Source: Amycolatopsis sp. QT-25 (GTDB taxonomy: Bacteria; Actinomycetota; Actinomycetes; Mycobacteriales; Pseudonocardiaceae). From it: a DNA stretch of 64,000 bases. The translations under genes were made by a program, and so were the position numbers. Below are positions 56,009 to 64,000 of the stretch, piece by piece; within the stretch, counting starts at the first letter, position 1; each line of letters begins with the position of its first letter. The stretch is from the NCBI RefSeq assembly GCF_029369745.1, contig NZ_CP120210.1, positions 2,418,001 to 2,482,000 on the forward strand. Reading direction: 5' to 3'. The notes under the pieces were generated by a model. That model searched no databases. It was not told the DNA's origin and worked only from the letters and a program-made list of their open reading frames with translations.

Positions 56009-57936
56009 TGGCGCCCGGCCGTCCGGCGCAGGCCAGGGCGCGGTCGGCGGGCAGCGCGCGGCGGACCTACGCCGCCGGGACCCGCCGTGCCACCGCCCGG
56101 CGGGGCAACGGCGGAAACCCGAGCCGGTTCACCGGCGTCCGGATCCTGCTGATCGTCGTGATGGTGCTCGCCGGCCTCAAATTGGTGCAGGTGCAGTGGT
56201 TCGAGGCAGGCGCGCTGTCCGAGGCGGCGGAACGGCAGCGGACGTCGGTGATCGAAAGTCCCGCCCAGCGCGGGTCCATCCTGGACCGCAACGGGACGAA
56301 GATCGCGTTCAGCGTCGAGGTGCGGACGCTCGCGGTGAGCCTGAACTGGCTGCACAAGACAATGGACGACTTCGCCGCGAAGAACCCGACGAAGGGCAGG
56401 AACTTCGAGACCGAGGTGGCGGGCGCGGCGAAATTCATCGCGGCCAAGCTGCCCGGCGTGATCACCGAGAAGGAGCTGCTGGACAAGTTCCACAAGCCCG
56501 ACGGGTTCACCTACCTGGTCCACGACATCGAACCGTCGGTCGCCGAAGCGATCGTCAAGAAATACTCATGGATCAGCGTCGAGAAGCGCTCGAAGCGGGA
56601 GTACCCCGGTGACTCGGTGGGCGCGAACATCGTCGGCTACGCGAACTGGCGCACCGACGACCAGGACGTCTCCAAGCACAACCTGCACGGTGGCTACGGT
56701 CTCGAGGCCTCGCGCGACAACGACCTCGCCGGAACGCCGGGCCGCAAGATCGTCAACACCCGGAACGGCAACGACAACCTGGTCATCCCGGGCACCGAGC
56801 GGGACATCCAGAACGCCGTCCAAGGTTCGGACCTGCAGCTCACGATCGACACCGACCTGCAGTACGAACTCCAGCGGCAGCTGAGCGAGTACGTCGCCAA
56901 GTCGAAGGCCAAGGGTGGCCAGGCGGTCATCATGGACTCGAAGACCGGCGAGGTCTACGCGCTGGCCAACGACAAGACCGTCAACCTCAACGACCCTGCT
57001 TCGCGCAGTGAGACCGAGAACCTGAACAACCGCGCGGTGACCACGCCGTTCGAACCCGGTTCGGTGAACAAGATCGTCACCGCCGCGGGCGCGATCGACG
57101 CGGGTATCACCACGCCGGAGTCGGCCCAGGCGGTACCGGGTTCGCTGCAGGTCGCGGACAAGGTCGTCAAGGACGCCTGGCATCACGGCACGCAGCAGTT
57201 CACCACCACCGGCATCTTCGCGAAGTCGTCGAACGTCGGAACCCTGTTGCTGGCACAGAAGCTCGGCGAGGACCGGTACGCGGACCTGCTCAAGCGGTTC
57301 GGCCTCGGTCAGCGCACGGGTCTCGGCCTCCCCGGCGAGAGCCCGGGCGTCGTCCCGCCGCGCAACCAGTGGTCGGCCACGACCTTCGGGAACTTGCCGA
57401 TCGGGCAGGGACTTTCGATGACGGTCGTGCAGATGGCCGGGATGTACCAGGCCATCGCGAACGACGGGCTGCGCGTGGAACCGCGGGTGGTCAAGGCGAA
57501 GATCAACCCGGACGGGACGCTCGTTCCCGAACCGGCGCCGAAGACCGTCCAGGTAATCAGTCCTCAGGCGGCGAAGACCGTGCGCGACATGATGCGCGCC
57601 GTGACGCAGAAGGGCCGCGGGCAGCAGAGCGGTACCGGGCCGAAGGCGGCGCTCGAGGGCTATCAGATCTCGGGCAAGACGGGCACCGGCCAGCAGGTCG
57701 ACCCGCAGACGAAGACCTACAGCAACCACTTGTACAACATCACCTTCGCCGGGATCCTGCCCGCTGACGACCCGCGGTTCGTGGTCGGTATCCGGCTCGA
57801 CGCCCCGGACGCCACCCTGCAGCAAGGACTCTCGGCGGCGCCGCTGTTCCACTCCGTGGCCGCGTACCTGGCGCAGCGTTTCCAGATCCCGCTTTCGGAC
57901 GGCCCGTCGCCCCACGTCCCGCTCGTGCTCCCCTGA
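56008..57936 (+). CDS. pbpB: Septal peptidoglycan transpeptidase (PBP3/FtsI type)
   Basis: This is a 642-residue class B penicillin-binding protein that crosslinks septal peptidoglycan. It has a basic cytoplasmic tail, one membrane helix (about 47-66), a dimerisation domain starting AQRGSILDRNGTKIAF near 88, and a transpeptidase domain with the active-site SxxK in FEPGSVNKIV near 350, SxN as KSSNVGT near 408 and KTG as SGKTGTG near 556. No PASTA domains. ATG 56008 fits GGGAGG at 55996 better than GTG 56005. There is a 188-base gap to murE, unlike the tight spacing elsewhere. Confidence 0.97.
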   Translation: MAPGRPAQARARSAGSARRTYAAGTRRATARRGNGGNPSRFTGVRILLIVVMVLAGLKLVQVQWFEAGALSEAAERQRTSVIESPAQRGSILDRNGTKIAFSVEVRTLAVSLNWLHKTMDDFAAKNPTKGRNFETEVAGAAKFIAAKLPGVITEKELLDKFHKPDGFTYLVHDIEPSVAEAIVKKYSWISVEKRSKREYPGDSVGANIVGYANWRTDDQDVSKHNLHGGYGLEASRDNDLAGTPGRKIVNTRNGNDNLVIPGTERDIQNAVQGSDLQLTIDTDLQYELQRQLSEYVAKSKAKGGQAVIMDSKTGEVYALANDKTVNLNDPASRSETENLNNRAVTTPFEPGSVNKIVTAAGAIDAGITTPESAQAVPGSLQVADKVVKDAWHHGTQQFTTTGIFAKSSNVGTLLLAQKLGEDRYADLLKRFGLGQRTGLGLPGESPGVVPPRNQWSATTFGNLPIGQGLSMTVVQMAGMYQAIANDGLRVEPRVVKAKINPDGTLVPEPAPKTVQVISPQAAKTVRDMMRAVTQKGRGQQSGTGPKAALEGYQISGKTGTGQQVDPQTKTYSNHLYNITFAGILPADDPRFVVGIRLDAPDATLQQGLSAAPLFHSVAAYLAQRFQIPLSDGPSPHVPLVLP

Positions 57937-58124
57937 GGGCAGGTTCCCCAGGCTCGACGTGCCCGCGTACTGGGCACGTCCAGCCTCGCCGTCCTCAAGC
58001 GACAGTCGGAAGCCCTTGCGTGCCAAGGAGAGCTCACGAAACCCATTACCACGGGCGTGATCGTCACGTGCACACACCGCACCGCTTCAGTCACCCGAAT
58101 GCCGCGCCGGTAACCTCCTTGGCT

Positions 58125-59758
<1,634 letters not shown>

Positions 59759-59762
<4 letters not shown>

Positions 59763-61291
59763 TCGTGCTCAGCCTGGCCGAGATCGCCGACATCGTCGGC
59801 GGCAGGCTGCATCGGACCGACGGGACCACCGAGGTCACCGGAAGCGTCGAATTCGACACCCGCGAGATCACGCCCGGCGGCCTGTTCGTCGCGTTGCCCG
59901 GGGCCAAGGTCGACGGCCACGACTTCGCCACGCGGGCGATCGAGTCCGGCGCCGTCGCGGTGCTCGCGGCCCGCGAGGTCGACGCCCCGGCCGTGATCGT
60001 GCCGCCGCTGGACGGTGGCGTGGCCCACGAGCGGGCCTTCGCGCTGGTCTCGGACAAGGACGGGGCGGGTGCCGCGGTGCTGGCCGCGCTCGCCAAACTC
60101 GCCCGGCACGTGATCCAGAAGCTCGCCGGCGACCACTTGACCGTCGTCGGGGTCACCGGTTCGGCGGGCAAGACCTCCACCAAGGACATCATCGCCCAGC
60201 TGCTGGAACCGCTCGGCCCGACGGTGGCCCCGCCGGGCTCGTTCAACAACGAGCTGGGCCACCCGTGGACGGCGCTGCGGGCCGACGACACGACCCGGCA
60301 GCTCGTGCTGGAGCTGTCCGCCCGCGGACCCGGCCACATCGCCGAACTGGCGGCCATCGCGCCGCCGCGGATCGGTGTCGTGCTCAACGTCGGCACCGCG
60401 CACGTCGGCGAGTTCGGTTCGCGCGAAGGCATCGCCAAGGGCAAGGGCGAACTCGTCGAGGCGCTGCCGAGCGCGGCGGACGGCGGTGTCGCGGTCCTGA
60501 ATCTCGACGACCCGTACGTCGCGGCGATGGCGAGCCGGACGAAGGCACGGGTGGTGTTCGTCGGCGAGAGCGAGTCCGCGCGGGTCCGCGCCGTCGACAT
60601 CACTCTCGACGGGGAAGCGCGCGCGTCGTTCCGCCTGGTCACCCCGGACGGCGAAGCGCCGGTGAAACTGCCGCTCTACGGCGAGCATCACGTCGGGAAC
60701 GCGCTCAGCGCGGCCGCCGTCGCGCTGGAAATGGGCTCGACGGTCGAGGAGGTCGCGGCCCGTCTGTCGGGGCTCGAGCGGCGTTCGGACCGCCGCATGG
60801 AGGTCACCACCCGGTCCGACGGTGTCACGGTGCTCAACGACTCCTTCAACGCCAGCCCCGAGTCGATGCGGGCCGCGCTCAAGGCGCTCGCGTCGATGAG
60901 CGCGAACCGCCGTTCCTGGGCCGTGCTCGGCGTGATGGGCGACCTCGGCGAGGACTCGGTCGCGGCGCACGACGGCATCGGCAGGCTCGTCGTCCGGCTC
61001 AACATCGACAAGCTCGTGGTCATCGGCCAGGCGGCCGCGGCCACGCACCAGGGTGCGCAGCAGGAGGGTTCCTGGGGCGAGGAGTCGGTACTGGTACCCG
61101 ACGTCGAGGCCGCCATCGCCCTGCTGCATGATCAGCTCCGCGCGGGGGACGTGGTGCTGGTGAAGGCCTCCAAGGCCGCCGCGCTGTGGCGGGTGGCCGA
61201 TGCCGTGCTCGCCGCCCCCGCAACGATCGCTGAATCCCTTGAAGTACCCCCTTCCCCCTCCCAAGAACGCTCGAACGGTGGTGACGCGTGA
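59759..61291 (+). CDS. murF: UDP-MurNAc-pentapeptide synthetase
   Basis: MurF attaches D-Ala-D-Ala to finish the pentapeptide. This 510-residue protein shows [17 protein letters not shown] near residue 32, the ATP loop [18 protein letters not shown] near 130, [14 protein letters not shown] and the C-terminal [15 protein letters not shown] typical of the family. The GTG start overlaps the murE stop and the stop overlaps mraY. Confidence 0.97.
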
Positions 61292-62373
61292 TCAGCATCC
61301 TGATCGCGGCCGCGGCGGGCCTGCTGGTCTCCATCCTCCTCACTCCCTATCTGATCCGGGTGTTCTCCCGGCAGGGCTTCGGCCAGGAGATCCGGGAGGA
61401 AGGGCCGCAGGGACACAAATCCAAACGCGGTACCCCGACGATGGGTGGTGTCGCGATCATCGTCGCGATGGTCGTCGGGTATTTCGTGGCGCATCTGATC
61501 AGCTCGCTCAGCGGCGGCAACGGCACCGGCGGCCCGTCCGCTTCGGGGCTGCTGGTGCTCTTCCTGGCGGTGGGCCTCGGGCTCGTCGGGTTCCTCGACG
61601 ACTTCATCAAGATCCGCAAGCAGCGCAACCTCGGCCTGAACAAGACCGCGAAACTGGTCGGCCAGCTGGTGGTCACGATCGTCTTCGCGATCATGGCCCT
61701 GCAGTTCGCCGACGAGCGCGGGCTGACCCCGGCCTCGGAGAGCCTGTCCTACGTGCGGGACCTCGCGCTGATCACCTTCCCGTCGGTGTTCTTCGTGATC
61801 TTCTGCTACATCGTCATCTCGGGCTGGTCGAACGCGGTGAACTTCACCGACGGCCTCGACGGTCTCGCCGGCGGCACCGCGGCGATGGTGCTGGCGACCT
61901 ACGTCGTCATCGCCTTCTGGCAGACCCGCCTCTCGTGCGCGGTCACCCCGCAGGCCGCCTGCTACGACGTCCGTGACCCGCTGGACCTGGCCGTGGTGGC
62001 CGCCGCGGCGACCGGTGCCTGTGTCGGGTTCCTCTGGTGGAACGCGGCCCCGGCGAAGATCTTCATGGGTGACACCGGTTCGCTGGCCCTCGGTGGCCTC
62101 GTCGCCGGCCTGTCGATGACCACCCGCACCGAACTGCTCGCCATCGTCATCGGCGGCCTGTTCATGGTCGAGATGATCTCGGTGGTCGCGCAGATCGCGG
62201 TGTTCCGCACGACCAGGCGGCGGCTGTTCCGGATGGCCCCGTTCCATCACCACTTCGAACTCGCGGGCTGGGCGGAGACCACGGTCATCATCCGGTTCTG
62301 GCTGCTCTCGGCCGTCTGCTGCATGTTCGGTCTCGGGCTGTTCTACAGCGAGCAACTCGGCCTCGGAGGATAA
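61288..62373 (+). CDS. mraY: Phospho-MurNAc-pentapeptide transferase
   Basis: MraY moves phospho-MurNAc-pentapeptide to undecaprenyl phosphate, making lipid I at the membrane. This 361-residue protein has ten membrane helices and the marks KRGTPTMGG near residue 47, DDFIKI near 108, [13 protein letters not shown] near 186, [12 protein letters not shown] near 260 and [11 protein letters not shown] near 314. It starts with GTG inside the murF stop. Confidence 0.97.
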   Translation: MISILIAAAAGLLVSILLTPYLIRVFSRQGFGQEIREEGPQGHKSKRGTPTMGGVAIIVAMVVGYFVAHLISSLSGGNGTGGPSASGLLVLFLAVGLGLVGFLDDFIKIRKQRNLGLNKTAKLVGQLVVTIVFAIMALQFADERGLTPASESLSYVRDLALITFPSVFFVIFCYIVISGWSNAVNFTDGLDGLAGGTAAMVLATYVVIAFWQTRLSCAVTPQAACYDVRDPLDLAVVAAAATGACVGFLWWNAAPAKIFMGDTGSLALGGLVAGLSMTTRTELLAIVIGGLFMVEMISVVAQIAVFRTTRRRLFRMAPFHHHFELAGWAETTVIIRFWLLSAVCCMFGLGLFYSEQLGLGG

Positions 62374-62376
62374 GCG

Positions 62377-63780
62377 GTGGAACTGGCCGGTCGTCACGTC
62401 CTCGTCGCCGGAGCCGGGGTCACCGGCAAATCCGCCGTCCCGGTCCTGCTGGAGCGGGGCGCGCGGGTCACCGTCACCGACGGCAACGCCGGACGCCTCG
62501 CGGAACTCGAAGGTCTCGGCGCCGAACTGGTGCCGGGCCTCTCGGAGCCACCCGAAGGTGTCGAGCTGGTCGTGACCAGCCCCGGCTGGAAGCCGTCTTC
62601 GCCGTTGCTGGTGGCGGCGGCCGAGACGGGTATCGAAGTGATCGGCGACGTCGAGCTGGCGTGGCGTGTCGGGCGGCTGCGCGCCAAGCCGCCGGTATGG
62701 CTCGCGATCACCGGCACCAACGGCAAGACGACCACGGTCGGGATGCTGGAGTCGATCCTGCGGTCCGCCGGGGTCGACGCGGTGGCCTGCGGGAACGTCG
62801 GCTTCGCGGTGCTCGACGCGGTGCGGGCCGGGCACGAGGTGCTCGCCGTGGAGCTGTCGAGCTTCCAGCTGCACTGGTCGTCCACGCTGGCGCCGCTCGC
62901 GTCGGTGGTGCTGAACCTGGCCGAGGACCACCTCGACTGGCATGGCTCGATGGAGGAGTACGCGGCCGCGAAGGGACGGGTCCACACCCATTCCCGGAAC
63001 GTGGTGCACAACGTCGGCGAACCTTGGTCCGTCCGGCTCGCCGACGAGCACGCGCCCGCCGGCGCCCGGCGCGTCGCCTTCGGCATGGGCACCCCGCGCC
63101 CCGGCGAACTCGGGATCGTGGAAGACCTGCTGGTGGACCGCGCCTTCGTCGCCGACCCGGCGACCAGCGCCGACGAACTCGGCACCCTGGCCGACGTCCG
63201 TCCCGCCGGTCCGCACAACGTCTCCAACGCCCTCGCCGCGGCCGCGCTGGCCCGCGCGTACGGCGTCACCGGAGAAGACGTCGCCAAGGGACTGCGCGAG
63301 TACCGGCCCGCCCCTCATCGCGCCGAAGAGATCGGGGAGATCGACGGCGTCCGGTACATCAACGACTCCAAGGCGACCAACCCGCACGCGGCGAGCGGTT
63401 CGCTCCGCGCGCATCTGGACGTCGTGTGGATCGCCGGTGGCCAGCTCAAGGGCGCTTCCGTGGACGAGCTCGTCGGCTCGATCGCCGGACGGCTGCGGGG
63501 AGTCGTCCTGTTCGGCGTCGATTCACCCGTGATCGCCGCCGCGGTCGCGCGACACGCCCCGGATGTCCCGGTCGAGAGCCTGCCTTCGGGTGACGATGAC
63601 ACCATGACTGCGGCGGTGAAGGCGGCCCGCGCCCTGGCGCGCCCTGGTGACGTGGTGCTGCTGGCCCCCGCCGCGGCGTCGTTGGACATGTACTCGAGCT
63701 ACGGCGAGCGCGGCGACGCGTTCGCGCGGGCGGTCCGTGTCCTGCGCGACGGTGCGGGGGAGACCAGTGACGGCGGTTGA
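62377..63780 (+). CDS. murD: UDP-MurNAc-L-alanine:D-glutamate ligase
   Basis: MurD adds D-glutamate to UDP-MurNAc-L-alanine. This 467-residue protein has a Rossmann-like start with VAGAGVTGKSAVPVL, the ATP loop ITGTNGKTTTVGMLE near 109, AEDHLDWHGSMEEYAAAKGR split near 182-200, NDSKATNPHA near 329 and the C-terminal LAPAAASLDMYSSYGERGD. It starts with GTG three bases after the mraY stop. The 3' end overlaps ftsW by 14 bases. Confidence 0.97.
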   Translation: MELAGRHVLVAGAGVTGKSAVPVLLERGARVTVTDGNAGRLAELEGLGAELVPGLSEPPEGVELVVTSPGWKPSSPLLVAAAETGIEVIGDVELAWRVGRLRAKPPVWLAITGTNGKTTTVGMLESILRSAGVDAVACGNVGFAVLDAVRAGHEVLAVELSSFQLHWSSTLAPLASVVLNLAEDHLDWHGSMEEYAAAKGRVHTHSRNVVHNVGEPWSVRLADEHAPAGARRVAFGMGTPRPGELGIVEDLLVDRAFVADPATSADELGTLADVRPAGPHNVSNALAAAALARAYGVTGEDVAKGLREYRPAPHRAEEIGEIDGVRYINDSKATNPHAASGSLRAHLDVVWIAGGQLKGASVDELVGSIAGRLRGVVLFGVDSPVIAAAVARHAPDVPVESLPSGDDDTMTAAVKAARALARPGDVVLLAPAAASLDMYSSYGERGDAFARAVRVLRDGAGETSDGG

Positions 63781-64000
63781 GGACAGGAAGCGTGAGTCCG
63801 CGCCACGGCAACGCAAGGCTCGTGAGCGCCGGGGACGCAAGGAAAGCCCGTTCGTCGCCTTCCGCACCGCGCTGACGGCGTGGCTTTCGCGGCCGCTCGC
63901 CTCGTTCCACCTGGTGCTCGCGCTCACCGGTGTGCTGACCGTGATCGGCATCGTGATGGTGCTGTCCGCGTCGTCGGTCGCTTCGTACAACCCCGAGACC
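63767..64000 (+). CDS. ftsW: FtsW, N-terminal part
   Basis: The window ends in this gene after 78 codons. A very basic cytoplasmic leader (KRESAPRQRKARERRGRK) is followed by PLASFHLVLALTGVLTVIGI and VMVLSASSVASYN, the first helix and loop of FtsW, the septal glycosyltransferase of the SEDS family. GTG 63767 lies within the murD end. The order murD-ftsW is standard for the cluster, with murG expected next. Confidence 0.93.
   Translation, partial: MTAVEDRKRESAPRQRKARERRGRKESPFVAFRTALTAWLSRPLASFHLVLALTGVLTVIGIVMVLSASSVASYNPET

Overview
The window is about 64 kb of GC-rich, densely packed actinomycete chromosome. Most genes use GTG, TTG or ATG starts and many neighbours overlap by 4 bases. The backbone matches the mycobacterial order closely: pnp, M16 protease, dapB, thyX, dapA, rnj, ftsK, argA, rimO, pgsA, cinA, clgR, pspA, pspM, then pyrD and the mraZ-to-ftsW division and cell-wall cluster. 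Type VII secretion substrates, DUF3558, EspG-like and DUF3040 proteins, plus strong intergenic palindromes with a GAAGGCCCCCTTC core, suggest a member of Pseudonocardiales, most likely Amycolatopsis or a close relative. This assignment is inference from content; no database was searched.

Layout. 1-13604: end of pnp, M16 peptidase, lysine/DAP genes dapB and dapA, flavin-dependent thymidylate synthase thyX with an ACT-domain partner, a membrane Ser/Thr kinase and RNase J. Interspersed are membrane proteins, acetyltransferases, a YcaQ-type DNA glycosylase, and a DUF4097/HicB-like operon facing a helically phased array of TGACGTCA boxes. 14006-19773: DUF305 lipoprotein, EamA transporter, an operon linked to type VII secretion (small YxxxE protein, DUF1023 hydrolase, lipoprotein), a WrbA-type flavoprotein and an acyltransferase. 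19890-22412: ftsK.

22413-25478 is a decayed accessory island between ftsK and argA. It holds a two-gene ATPase/RloB-type module (probable phage defence) broken by frameshifts and by one base change that removes both the stop of the first gene and the start of the second. It also holds one intact secreted protein and the fused remains of a nitroreductase and a CGNR zinc-finger regulator.

25475-32956: argA, rimO, pgsA, cinA, clgR, then an ECF41 sigma factor/AhpD-like cassette lying between clgR and the membrane-stress genes pspA and pspM. 33325-42722: an allophanate-hydrolase-like protein lacking two catalytic residues, pyrD, adenosine deaminase, Nei2 glycosylase, an orphan ParA ATPase, a methyltransferase, DNA polymerase IV and a DUF3040 protein. 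43141-48074: a MoxR/DUF58/transglutaminase operon on the minus strand. 48347-53227: an eight-gene operon of type VII secretion substrates and helpers with no secretion machinery. 53705-64000: mraZ (with a four-repeat MraZ operator), rsmH, ftsL-like, pbpB, murE, murF, mraY, murD and the start of ftsW, which together build and divide the cell wall.

No rRNA, tRNA, CRISPR array, insertion sequence or replication origin was recognised.
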